Below are positions 1 to 7,843 of a stretch of 64,000 nucleotides of DNA, piece after piece. A model generated the notes under the pieces. It was not told where the DNA came from and did no database searches. It was given only the letters and a program-made list of their open reading frames with translations. The stretch's first letter is position 1; each line of letters begins with the position of its first letter. The stretch is from Intestinibacter bartlettii (lineage in GTDB: Bacteria; Bacillota; Clostridia; Peptostreptococcales; Peptostreptococcaceae): the NCBI RefSeq assembly GCF_018917435.1, contig NZ_JAHLOQ010000002.1, positions 62,001 through 126,000 on the forward strand. The letters run 5' to 3'. Made by a program: the position numbers and the translations under genes.

Positions 1-224
1 TTCATCTTAAAGCCATTATATCTATTTAACCCTTCATTTGTACCTATCCATACATAACCCTGACTATCTTGATATATTGTTTGGGCATTTGATTGCGATA
101 ACCCATCTTCAATAGTTATATGTTTAAAATTTATGTGTTGCTGTGCTTCTGATTTAGTAGTTAATATAGTCATAAAAACTACTGTTATTAAAAACGCCAA
201 AATCCCCTTTTTTATATTGATCAC
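1..224 (-). CDS. Two-component-type propeller sensor, N-terminal part (runs off the left edge)
   Basis: Only the first ~74 codons are present; the gene continues beyond base 1. From a GTG at 222-224 the product begins with a basic stretch and a hydrophobic helix ending near SEA, which looks like a signal peptide or membrane anchor. It then reads into the phrase DGLSQSNAQTIYQDSQGYVW followed by IGTNEGLNRYNG. That phrase is the hallmark first blade of the regulator-propeller (Reg_prop) domain found outside the membrane in hybrid histidine kinases and GGDEF proteins. The ligand and the output domain lie outside the window. The start is uncertain because the upstream purine stretch (GAAAG) is weak. 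The domain assignment is strong, the final function is not known. Confidence 0.6.
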   Translation of the reverse strand, partial: MINIKKGILAFLITVVFMTILTTKSEAQQHINFKHITIEDGLSQSNAQTIYQDSQGYVWIGTNEGLNRYNGFKM

Positions 225-360
225 TCTACTTTCTATAATAAATATTTTTAATAATATTTTATAAAATATCATTTAAAAGTTCAATGTTTTAATATTTTAT
301 ATCTATATATAATATCTTTTATTTCGATTTTTTTCGATTATTATCAATAAAAATCAACAA

Positions 361-403
361 AAATAGCACTGATATAGAGTCTTCTCTATTTCAGTGCTAT
401 TTT
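361..403 (-). terminator. Bidirectional rho-independent terminator
   Basis: Arms 361-372 (AAATAGCACTGA) and 391-402 are perfect complements. An inner ATAGAG/CTCTAT helix extends the stem, and T-rich tracts lie on both sides. It lies just beyond the stop of the minus-strand MATE gene, whose transcript it should end. Confidence 0.85.
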
Positions 404-419
404 TAATCTATTATAAGTC

Positions 420-1787
420 TTATACTATTCCGTCATTTAATTCTTCTTTTAATCTGTATTCTTTATCTATTTTCTTCATTTTTATAAAATAAGTCAACAT
501 AAGAGGTACACATGCAGATATCCACGCAATTGGATCTGATAAACATATACCTGTAAATCCTATAACTTTTGGTAATGTAAATGCTACTAAAGCTCTTGCA
601 CCTAACTCAAAGAAACCTGCCATCATAGGTACAAATGATTCTCCCATACCTTGAAGTACATTTCTATACACAAATATAAATCCTAATGGTATAAAGAATA
701 TTGCAGCATAGTTTAGTACTTGTTGAGCATAGTCAAATATTTCTTGTGTTGGATTTTCTATAAATAATATTACAAAATACTTACCAAGTGTAACTAAAGC
801 AACTCCAGCTATTAAACTTGTTATTACTGAAACAACATTCATTATTTTTATTCCGTGTTTTATACGATCAAATCTTCCAGCACCTAAATTTTGTCCTGCA
901 TAAGTTGCAACTGTAACACCGAAAGATATTGATGGTTGCATTACTAGTTGAAGAACTTTTGATGCTGCTGTATAAGAAGCTATTACTATGGAACCAAATG
1001 TATTTATAGCACTTTGAATTATTATTACACCTACAGCCGTTACTGAGAATTGCATTGCCATTGGTATTGCTACTTTTAAGTGGTTAGTATAATAGCTTTT
1101 TTCAACTTTGAAATCTTCTTTTTTAAGTCTTAATATTTTATATTTCTTATAGCTATATACTAAACAAAGTACTCCAGATACTCCTTGTGCTATATTAGTT
1201 GCATATGCAGCCCCTGCAACACCCATATTGAAGTTTATTATGAAAACTAAGTCTAATATTACATTTAAAACTGATGCTACTATTAAGAAATATAGTGGAG
1301 TTTTACTATCTCCTAATGCTCTTAATATCCCTGCAGCCATATTATATGCTGTTTGAGTTATTATTCCTGCATAAATTATTGTAATATACACTCTAGCATC
1401 TTCGTAAATATTTTCTGGTGTATTCATCATATTAAGAAGTGGTTTTACTGCTAATAATGCTATTCCTGTTATGATTACTGTTAATACTACAGTAAGAGTT
1501 AGATTACTCGCTACTGCTTTTTTTACTCCGTTGTCGTCCTTTGCTCCGAACTTTTGTGATACTAATACTGCAAATCCACTTGTAAGTCCTAATACTAAAC
1601 CATTAACTAAGAAAAATAGTGAGTTACATGCACCTAATGCTGCAAGAGCATTAACTCCTACAAATCTTCCTACTATTATAGTATCGACCATACTGTAAAG
1701 CTGTTGAAATATATTTCCAATTAAAAGTGGTATAGTAAAATAGATAAATATTTTTAGGGGATTTCCCTTTGTCATATCATTAGTCAT
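420..1787 (-). CDS. MATE-family multidrug/Na+ (or H+) antiporter
   Basis: A 455-residue inner-membrane protein with about 12 hydrophobic helices in two MatE repeats. The N-terminus carries the typical MATE pattern PLLIGNIFQQLYSMVDTIIV and GRFVG, and a second related block appears near residue 250. The family exports cationic drugs, dyes or metabolites using an ion gradient; the substrate cannot be read from sequence. The ATG at 1785-1787 has a strong site (GGAGGAAG) eight bases upstream. A short reading frame with its own Shine-Dalgarno precedes it and its stop overlaps this start codon, which suggests translational coupling or attenuation. It is a single gene followed by a strong terminator. 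It is distinct in sequence from the second MATE gene at 56.9-58.3 kb. Confidence 0.9.
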   Translation of the reverse strand: MTNDMTKGNPLKIFIYFTIPLLIGNIFQQLYSMVDTIIVGRFVGVNALAALGACNSLFFLVNGLVLGLTSGFAVLVSQKFGAKDDNGVKKAVASNLTLTVVLTVIITGIALLAVKPLLNMMNTPENIYEDARVYITIIYAGIITQTAYNMAAGILRALGDSKTPLYFLIVASVLNVILDLVFIINFNMGVAGAAYATNIAQGVSGVLCLVYSYKKYKILRLKKEDFKVEKSYYTNHLKVAIPMAMQFSVTAVGVIIIQSAINTFGSIVIASYTAASKVLQLVMQPSISFGVTVATYAGQNLGAGRFDRIKHGIKIMNVVSVITSLIAGVALVTLGKYFVILFIENPTQEIFDYAQQVLNYAAIFFIPLGFIFVYRNVLQGMGESFVPMMAGFFELGARALVAFTLPKVIGFTGICLSDPIAWISACVPLMLTYFIKMKKIDKEYRLKEELNDGIV

Positions 1788-1836
1788 AATTCTTCCTCCC
1801 TCTATTATTTAATTTTTTTAAATTTAATAATTGCAT
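1780..1836 (-). CDS. Putative 18-codon leader peptide upstream of the MATE gene
   Basis: An ATG at 1834-1836 opens MQLLNLKKLNNRGRKNYD followed by TAA at 1780-1782. The TAA lies inside the first codons of the MATE gene, out of frame with it. An AAGGAGG sequence (1845-1851) sits eight bases upstream, better than most sites in this window. The peptide is Leu/Lys/Asn rich and matches no family I know. Its position, strong ribosome site and overlap with a drug-pump start resemble leader peptides that control efflux genes. Translation is inferred, not shown. Confidence 0.45.
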   Translation of the reverse strand: MQLLNLKKLNNRGRKNYD

Positions 1837-1845
1837 AAAAAGACC

Positions 1846-1871
1846 CTCCTTATTATTACTCTAATAAAGAG
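1846..1871 (-). promoter_or_regulatory. Hairpin that buries the leader-ORF ribosome site
   Basis: On the minus strand CTCTTTATTA pairs with TAATAAGGAG: ten pairs, one of them G-U, with a six-base loop. The 3' arm contains most of the AAGGAGG Shine-Dalgarno of the leader ORF, so folding would block its translation. No U-tract follows, so it is not a terminator. Confidence 0.55.
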
Positions 1872-2055
1872 AGCCCTATTTAAATTTATTATCTACCTTA
1901 AACTTAAGTATTAAAATTACTGTAACGTATATTTTAACATCTTTCATTATTATTGGCTATATTTTTTATTATTTTACAACTTTTTGCTAAGTATATCAAT
2001 ATTTTAATATTAGTTAAATATATTAATTCCTTTTAACTAATATATCTAAATTTTA

Positions 2056-3384
2056 TTATTTAGATACATTACCTGCTATATTAAGTACATCCCATGTTCT
2101 TGCAAATGGTGGAGCATAACATAAATCAAGCATTCCAAGTTGCTCTGTAGTCAATTTTGTAAATATTGCAGTTGCAAGTACGTTTGTTCTTTGTACTGCA
2201 TCTGTTTTACCAACTACTTGACCACCTAAAATTACTTTTGTTTCTGCATCATAAATTAATTTTACTGATATTTTTTCTTGTCCTGGATAATAATCAGTGT
2301 GATTTTTATCTGTTATAAATGTAGTTTTATAATTTAGGTTCATTTTTTTAGCATCAGCTTCTGTAATTCCAGTTGCCCCTGCTTCCATACCTAGAAGTTT
2401 TATACAACTTGAACCTAATGTTCCTTGGAATTGTTCACATTTTCCACCTAAGTTTGATCCTACTATACGACCTAGTTTGTTTGCATTTGTAGCAAGTGGT
2501 ATATATACTTGTTTTTGTTTTACAAGATGGTAAACAGTAGCACAATCTCCAGCAGAATAAATATCTTCTATAGATGTTCTTCCTTGATCGTCTATTACTA
2601 TTGCCCCATTTTCAAGCATTTCTATTCCTGTTTCTTTTAAAAATGCAGTATTTGGTCTTACACCAGCTGCTAATACAACTAAATCTACTTCTACTCCGTT
2701 GTCATCTGTGATAACTTTTGTTTTATCTGAACAAGTTTCTAGAGATTTTACTAATGAATTAAAATACAACTCTACGCCTTGTTCCCTCAAGTTTTCTTCT
2801 AATATTTCTGTAATCTCTGGATCTAATACATTTTCAAGTATTCTATTTCCTGTATTAAATACACAAACTTCTTTATTTAATTCTTTAGCTACATCGGCTA
2901 CTTCAAGTCCTATAAATCCTGCACCTATTACTGCGATTTTTTTAATATTTTCATCTTGCATTCTTTCTTTTAGTTTTTCACCATCTTCTAAACTTCTAAG
3001 TGTATATGCATTTTCTATATTTTTAATAGGTGGTATTACAGTTGCTGCTCCTGTTGCTATCATAAGTTTATCGTAATTATCAGTAAATACTTCTCCAGTT
3101 TGTAAGTTTTTAACCTCTATAGTTTTATTTTGTGTATTTACACTTAAAACTTCATGCTCTGTTTTTACATCTATTCCTGTTTCTCTAACTTTTTCTGGAG
3201 TTCTAGCTAACATTCTATCTACATTATCAAAGTTTCCCCCAACATAGTAAGGTAGACCACAAGCTCCAAAAGATATATATGAAGATTTTTCATATACAAC
3301 TACTTCTGCCTCTCTGTCTGTTCTTCTTAATTTAGCAGCTGCACTCATACCAGCAGCAATTCCTCCAATTATAATAATTCTCAT
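2056..3384 (-). CDS. FAD-dependent CoA-disulfide reductase / NADH oxidase-like protein
   Basis: A 442-residue cytoplasmic flavoprotein of the pyridine-nucleotide disulfide oxidoreductase class. Residues 4-13 (IIIGGIAAGM) form the FAD-binding dinucleotide fold. A single redox cysteine, Cys42, sits in SFGACGLPYY, the place of the active cysteine of CoA-disulfide reductases and NADH/NADPH oxidases. A second nucleotide fold, VIGAGFIGLEVA, near residue 152 binds NAD(P)H. A GDCATVY motif near 280 contacts FAD, followed by a dimerisation domain. The family reduces CoA disulfide or oxygen with NAD(P)H. The choice between these cannot be made from sequence. It follows a cystine-type symporter on the same strand, 111 bases downstream, which favours a thiol/disulfide role. 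No C-terminal rhodanese domain is present. Confidence 0.85.
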   Translation of the reverse strand: MRIIIIGGIAAGMSAAAKLRRTDREAEVVVYEKSSYISFGACGLPYYVGGNFDNVDRMLARTPEKVRETGIDVKTEHEVLSVNTQNKTIEVKNLQTGEVFTDNYDKLMIATGAATVIPPIKNIENAYTLRSLEDGEKLKERMQDENIKKIAVIGAGFIGLEVADVAKELNKEVCVFNTGNRILENVLDPEITEILEENLREQGVELYFNSLVKSLETCSDKTKVITDDNGVEVDLVVLAAGVRPNTAFLKETGIEMLENGAIVIDDQGRTSIEDIYSAGDCATVYHLVKQKQVYIPLATNANKLGRIVGSNLGGKCEQFQGTLGSSCIKLLGMEAGATGITEADAKKMNLNYKTTFITDKNHTDYYPGQEKISVKLIYDAETKVILGGQVVGKTDAVQRTNVLATAIFTKLTTEQLGMLDLCYAPPFARTWDVLNIAGNVSK

Positions 3385-3411
3385 ATTGCCTCCTAAATCT
3401 GTCTTAAATTT

Positions 3412-3460
3412 AGAGGACGAACCACAAAATAGATTTATACTATTTAATAGCCCGCCCTCT
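3412..3460 (-). promoter_or_regulatory. Intercistronic stem-loop between the symporter and the flavoprotein
   Basis: On the minus strand AGAGGGCGGGC pairs with GTTCGTCCTCT (11 pairs including three G-U), enclosing an inner AAATAG/CTATTT hairpin. No U-run follows, so it is not a simple terminator. It may be a processing or stability element that sets the ratio of the two genes. Confidence 0.4.
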
Positions 3461-3495
3461 TATCTCAAATTTATTTTATTCAATTAATTTAAAAA

Positions 3496-4884
3496 TTAAC
3501 CAACTTTTTTAACATCTTTATCTGCTTTTGCTGCATCTCTTTTTAAACTCTTATCAACAGTTACTGCACTTACTATTGTTCCACTTACATTTAACATAGT
3601 TCTACCCATGTCTATTATTGGATCTATTGCAATTATTGCTCCAAGAAGTGGGAAGTATGCTTCCATACCCATACCTGATATAACAACAGATATTGCTAAT
3701 GTAGCTGTTCCTGGAAGACCAGCTATACCAAATGAACTGATTGCTATAACTACTAAAAGCATTATGCAGAAGCTTATATCTATAGGTGTTTTTGTTATTT
3801 GAGCAAGCATAATTGTCATAAGGGCTGGATATATACCTGCACATCCATTCATACCCATATTTGAACCTAAACTAGCAACAAAACTCGCTACACCTTCATT
3901 AACATCAAATTTATTTTGTAAAGTTTCAACTGTTACAGGTAATGTTCCTAAACTTGAACGAGAAGTAAAGGCTAAAACTAATGGTTCTGAAGCGCTTTTT
4001 ATATATGCTATTGGACTGATTCCATTTAATACAGCTATTGTCATATGAACTACTAACATTATAGCTATTGCTAAATAAATACATACTATAAATTTACCAA
4101 CTGATGCAAGAACACCTACCCCATTTGAGATTATAGTGTTTGCAAGTAACGCTATAACTGCATATGGCATGAATTTTATTATTGTCATAGTTACACTTAT
4201 TATTATTTTGTAAGATGCTTCAACCCATTTTACAAAAGGTTCTATAGTTTCTGCATATTTTTTGCTTAAACGTCTTATAGAAGTTCCAATAAAGGCTGAG
4301 AATATAACTATTCCTACTATATTTCCTTCTGCCATAGATGCTACTATATTACTTGGTAAAAGTCCTCTTACTGTTTCAGCTAAAGATACTGCCTCTCTGA
4401 TTTCTGCTGTATTGTTTCCAGCGTCAAATCCTTGACCAAGGTTAAATAATATAGCTAAAACTATACCTATTAATGCTGCAAAAGCAGTTGTACCTATTAA
4501 CATACCTATTGTTTTTGTAGTCATTTTACCTAAATTTTCACCTTGCATATTCATTATTACTCTTATTATTGATAAGAATATAAGTGGCACAACTAACATT
4601 TTTAATAAATCTATAAATCCGCCACCTACTAAAGAATACCATCCTGATAATTCATTAATCCATGCTACATCTTTTGGTGCATCTGGGAACTTAGCAACTG
4701 CTTGAACTGCTACCCCTAAAATTAATCCTATTACTGTTCCTGTAATCATACGTGTTGAAAAACTAACCTTTTTCTTTTGAAGCACATTGATTACTTTAAA
4801 TAATACTACTAATACTACTATAAATGCTAAAGTTCTAAAATCGCTAAGCTGTAAGAACTTTGTAAAAAAACTACTTTCTAACAT
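3496..4884 (-). CDS. tcyP: Dicarboxylate/amino acid:cation symporter family, TcyP-like L-cystine transporter
   Basis: A 462-residue membrane protein of the DAACS (glutamate/dicarboxylate symporter) fold. The C-terminal half carries the signature AFTSRSSLGTLPVT in the first re-entrant loop, then SLGSNMGMNGCAGIYPALM and SFGIAGLPGTAT, and finally the substrate-site phrase DPIIDMGRTMLNVSG. These phrases closely resemble B. subtilis TcyP, a proton-coupled L-cystine importer, more than the glutamate or C4-dicarboxylate branches. Length (about 463) also agrees. The ATG has an AGGAGG site 11 bases upstream. A CoA-disulfide-reductase-like gene follows. Two exact 20-bp repeats lie 77-116 bases upstream of the start and probably bind its regulator. 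The cystine assignment is by remembered similarity and is fairly but not fully certain. Confidence 0.75.
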   Translation of the reverse strand: MLESSFFTKFLQLSDFRTLAFIVVLVVLFKVINVLQKKKVSFSTRMITGTVIGLILGVAVQAVAKFPDAPKDVAWINELSGWYSLVGGGFIDLLKMLVVPLIFLSIIRVIMNMQGENLGKMTTKTIGMLIGTTAFAALIGIVLAILFNLGQGFDAGNNTAEIREAVSLAETVRGLLPSNIVASMAEGNIVGIVIFSAFIGTSIRRLSKKYAETIEPFVKWVEASYKIIISVTMTIIKFMPYAVIALLANTIISNGVGVLASVGKFIVCIYLAIAIMLVVHMTIAVLNGISPIAYIKSASEPLVLAFTSRSSLGTLPVTVETLQNKFDVNEGVASFVASLGSNMGMNGCAGIYPALMTIMLAQITKTPIDISFCIMLLVVIAISSFGIAGLPGTATLAISVVISGMGMEAYFPLLGAIIAIDPIIDMGRTMLNVSGTIVSAVTVDKSLKRDAAKADKDVKKVG

Positions 4885-4960
4885 CCCTCTTCTTCCTCCT
4901 GTATTTTTCCAAATATTACTATTCCTATTTTAATTATAGGATATGTCATAGTAAAAAGTA

Positions 4961-5000
4961 TACTATCATTTTGATAATTATACTATCATTTTGATAATTA
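4961..5000. repeat. Perfect tandem 20-bp repeat, likely operator upstream of tcyP
   Basis: The 20-mer tactatcattttgataatta occurs twice back to back (4961-4980 and 4981-5000). Each copy contains the dyad TATCA-TTT-TGATA. The 20-bp period puts two dyads on nearly the same helix face, as expected for cooperative binding of a dimeric regulator. It sits between the divergent symporter and DUF969 genes. Confidence 0.6.
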
Positions 5001-5281
5001 TGCAATATTTTTATATTTTTTTACTTTTTTCTCTATTTTAAATTTATAATTTTTCTCACTTATTTTATTTTTTAAATTATTTTTTTAAATTTTTATTTAA
5101 TTTTTAATATATTTTTGTTTAAATAATTATTATTTTTTTATTTTAACGATACATTTCTCTTATTTTTTACATTTTTTTATATTTTTTGACATTTTGTCTG
5201 TACGTTTTCCTAATTTTAATGTAAAATATAAATACAAAATTCAACAATTTTTAAAAAATTCATTTATGGAGGTATATTATA
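5001..5281. other. AT-rich divergent intergenic region, second half
   Basis: No gene was seen. It must contain the promoter of the DUF969-DUF979 pair. A TTGACA at 5186-5191 is a possible -35, but no well-spaced -10 follows (TAATTT at 5211 is 19 bases away). The ribosome site of the DUF969 gene is GGAGG just before 5282. Confidence 0.4.
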
Positions 5282-5971
5282 ATGCAATTAATCGGAATTT
5301 TGATGATTATTTTAGGTTTTGCCCTAAAACTAGATACTATAGCAGTTGTTGTTTCTGCTGGTGTCGTTACAGGATTAGTAGCTCACATGAACATAGTTGA
5401 AATACTTTCAACTTTAGGTGAAGCGTTTGTTACTAATAGAACAACATGTTTATTCATGCTTACACTACCTGTTATAGGACTTTGTGAAAGATATGGATTA
5501 AAATCGAAAGCAGTTATGCTTATCGAAAAAGCAAAAGGATTATCTACTGGTGTACTTTTAAGTGGATATGAATTTATAAGAGAAATTACAATAGCGGCAG
5601 GTGTTACACTTGGTGGTCACCCTCAATTCGTTAGACCTCTTATAAGCCCAATGGCTGAGAGTGCTGCTATAGTAAAATATGGTGAGTTAGATGAAAAGGA
5701 TTTAGACAAGATAAGAGCTCATTCTGCACTTGCAGATAATATAGGTAACTTCTTCGGTCAAAACTTATTCATGGCGAACTCTGGTATCCTTTTAATAGTT
5801 GGTACTTTAGATTCTCTAGGAATGCCTGTTGAACCAATGGCACTTACTAAAGCTGCAATACCTGTTGCTATAATAGCATTTGTATTATGCGTTGGAAAAA
5901 ATATATTACTAGATAAACAATTGAGTAGAAAATACAACTCTAAAAATAACGATTTAGGGGGTAATAAATAA
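5282..5971 (+). CDS. DUF969 family membrane protein, candidate half of a pyroglutamate permease
   Basis: A 229-residue hydrophobic protein with roughly five to six membrane helices. It matches the DUF969 family in my memory: an N-terminal helix rich in Ile/Leu, a central loop LGGHPQFVRPLISPMAESAA and a second conserved loop around NIGNFFGQNLFMANSG. The function of the family is not proven. It is nearly always followed by a DUF979 protein and often by pyrrolidone-carboxylate peptidase, as here, so transport of 5-oxoproline or pyroglutamyl peptides is a reasonable inference. The start has a GGAGG site seven to eight bases upstream. Its stop overlaps the next start (TAATG), so the two are translationally coupled. 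Confidence 0.75.
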   Translation: MQLIGILMIILGFALKLDTIAVVVSAGVVTGLVAHMNIVEILSTLGEAFVTNRTTCLFMLTLPVIGLCERYGLKSKAVMLIEKAKGLSTGVLLSGYEFIREITIAAGVTLGGHPQFVRPLISPMAESAAIVKYGELDEKDLDKIRAHSALADNIGNFFGQNLFMANSGILLIVGTLDSLGMPVEPMALTKAAIPVAIIAFVLCVGKNILLDKQLSRKYNSKNNDLGGNK

Positions 5972-6900
5972 TGGATATGGCAACACTTTCAAATAATCTA
6001 TTAGACGTATTTTATATGTTTATAGGATTATGTATGGCAATAACAATGGTATTTACATTAAAAGATAAAAATCATAAAACTAGAATAGGTACAGCTCTAT
6101 TCTGGGGAATATTAGCATTTATATTTATATTCGCAAGAATACTTCCTTCTATATTAGTAGGATGTCTTGTAATCGTTATAGCAATTTTATCAGCAACTAA
6201 ACAAATTAATGTTGGTACTTTAAAACAATTAGACACAACTTTCACTGAAATGAAAGCTCAAAAATTAGGTTTAAAAATATTCGTTCCAGCTTTAGCAATA
6301 GCTGTAATAGCAATGCTTGTTGCTACATTTACAGAATTCCCTGGAACTGTAGCTATAGGTATAGCATCTACACTTTCTTTATTATTAGCATTTTTAATAA
6401 CTAAAGCTAAGCCATCTGAAGCTGTTGAAGATACTAACAGAATGTTCCAAGCAATAGGAGTATTCTCTATATTACCTCAATTATTAGCTTCTTTAGGTGT
6501 ATTATTCACTGCTGCTGGTGTTGGTGACAAAATCGCTAGCATAATATCAGCTGTTATCCCTCAAGGAAATATACTTGCAGGTGTTATAGCTTACTGTGTT
6601 GGTATGGCACTATTCACAGCTATAATGGGTAACGCATTCGCTGCATTCTCAGTAATAACTGCTGGTATAGGTCTTCCATTCGTATTTGCTCAAGGTGGAG
6701 ACCCAGTTATATGTTCAATGTTAGCATTAACTGCTGGATTCTGTGGTACATTAGTTACTCCAATGGCTGCAAACTTCAACGTGTTACCTGCTGCATTACT
6801 TGAAATGAAAGATAAAAACGGAGTTATAAAAGCTCAAGCACCTTTAGCTGCATTATTATTAGTAGCTCACATAATATTAATGTACACTTTAGGATTCTAA
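5971..6900 (+). CDS. DUF979 family membrane protein, partner of the DUF969 protein
   Basis: A 309-residue polytopic membrane protein with eight to ten hydrophobic segments. A conserved region TAIMGNAFAAFSVITAGIG near residue 215 is followed by GFCGTLVTPMAANFNVLPAA, which looks like a re-entrant substrate loop with a VTP turn as in several ion-coupled carriers. It belongs to DUF979. Its start codon overlaps the DUF969 stop by one base, implying one two-component permease. A pyroglutamyl-peptidase gene follows after 169 bases. The biochemical activity is inferred from this constant neighbourhood only. Confidence 0.75.
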   Translation: MDMATLSNNLLDVFYMFIGLCMAITMVFTLKDKNHKTRIGTALFWGILAFIFIFARILPSILVGCLVIVIAILSATKQINVGTLKQLDTTFTEMKAQKLGLKIFVPALAIAVIAMLVATFTEFPGTVAIGIASTLSLLLAFLITKAKPSEAVEDTNRMFQAIGVFSILPQLLASLGVLFTAAGVGDKIASIISAVIPQGNILAGVIAYCVGMALFTAIMGNAFAAFSVITAGIGLPFVFAQGGDPVICSMLALTAGFCGTLVTPMAANFNVLPAALLEMKDKNGVIKAQAPLAALLLVAHIILMYTLGF

Positions 6901-7069
6901 TATAACAATAATTTATATATTAGTATTAAAATAATAAAGATAATTATTCACATTGAATTTATAAAATATATATTATAATTTATTAATTAGAAATTTAAGA
7001 ACAAAATATAACGTATTTTGATATATTATTATGTCAAAATCTGTTGTATTCATTAAAGGAGAAATAAAA

Positions 7070-7711
7070 ATGAAAGTTTTAATAACAGGATTTGATCCAT
7101 TTGGTGGAGAATCAGTAAACCCAGCATTAGAAGCTGTTAAACAACTTCCTGATACAATAGCTGGTGCTGAAGTAATAAAATTAGAAATACCTACTGTTTT
7201 CAGAAAATCATTAGAGAAAATAGAAGAAAATATAGTTAAATACAACCCTGATATAGTAATATCAGTAGGACAAGCTGGTGGAAGATTTGACGTTACTCCA
7301 GAGAGAGTTGCTATAAACATCGACGACGCTAGAATAGAAGATAACGAAAAAAATCAACCAATAGACATAACTATATTTGAAGATGGGCAACCTGCTTACT
7401 TCTCAAACTTACCAGTAAAAGCTATGGTTAAAGAAATGAGAGAAAATGGTATACCAGCTTCTGTATCAAACACTGCTGGTACATTCGTTTGTAACCACGT
7501 TATGTACGGAATATTATACATGATAGATAAAAAATACCCTCACATAAAAGGTGGATTTATACACGTTCCTTATATACCATCTCAAGTTGTTTGTAAACCA
7601 AACACACCATCAATGGCTGCTGCTGACATAACTAAAGGTTTAGAATTATGTATAAAAGCTGCTGTTGAAAACAAAGAAGATATAAAAGTTGTTGGTGGAG
7701 AAATCTGCTAA
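7070..7711 (+). CDS. pcp: Pyrrolidone-carboxylate (pyroglutamyl) peptidase, C15 family
   Basis: A 213-residue cytoplasmic cysteine peptidase that removes N-terminal pyroglutamate from peptides, releasing 5-oxoproline. The start [14 protein letters not shown] is the family signature. The catalytic glutamate lies in the [10 protein letters not shown] region near residue 80, the cysteine in [14 protein letters not shown] near 140, and the histidine in [10 protein letters not shown] near 165. An in-frame ATG lies 13 codons upstream, but an AAAGGAG site at the proper distance and the usual family length (213-215) support the start at 7070. It probably shares a pathway with the upstream DUF969-DUF979 pair: peptide breakdown and pyroglutamate movement. 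A strong stem with a T-run follows. Confidence 0.95.
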   Translation: MKVLITGFDPFGGESVNPALEAVKQLPDTIAGAEVIKLEIPTVFRKSLEKIEENIVKYNPDIVISVGQAGGRFDVTPERVAINIDDARIEDNEKNQPIDITIFEDGQPAYFSNLPVKAMVKEMRENGIPASVSNTAGTFVCNHVMYGILYMIDKKYPHIKGGFIHVPYIPSQVVCKPNTPSMAAADITKGLELCIKAAVENKEDIKVVGGEIC

Positions 7712-7767
7712 TTTTAAATAATTAACTTCAATAAGTATTTACCCGGAATTTATATTTATTGAACATC

Positions 7768-7830
7768 AAAAGTATCGGTGATATTTAGAAAATCAACATG
7801 GTCTTCTAAAAGTAACCGATACTTTTTTTA
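7768..7830. terminator. Bidirectional terminator between pcp and the kinase-fold gene
   Basis: AAAAGTATCGGT (7768-7779) pairs with ACCGATACTTTT (7815-7826), followed by further T residues on the plus strand. On the minus strand TTTTGATG follows, so it can end the pdu-side transcript as well. Confidence 0.85.
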
Positions 7831-7843
7831 TTTAAAATTATGG

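Noticed and set aside
2699-3076. Plus-strand frames of 60-200 codons inside minus-strand genes (for example here and at 11493-12098)
   Set aside because: They lie opposite well-supported genes, lack ribosome sites, and have compositions typical of the reverse strand of coding DNA.
7031-7069. Longer N-terminus for pcp ([13 protein letters not shown])
   Set aside because: The codons run through the ribosome site AAAGGAG of the standard start and no homologue has this extension.
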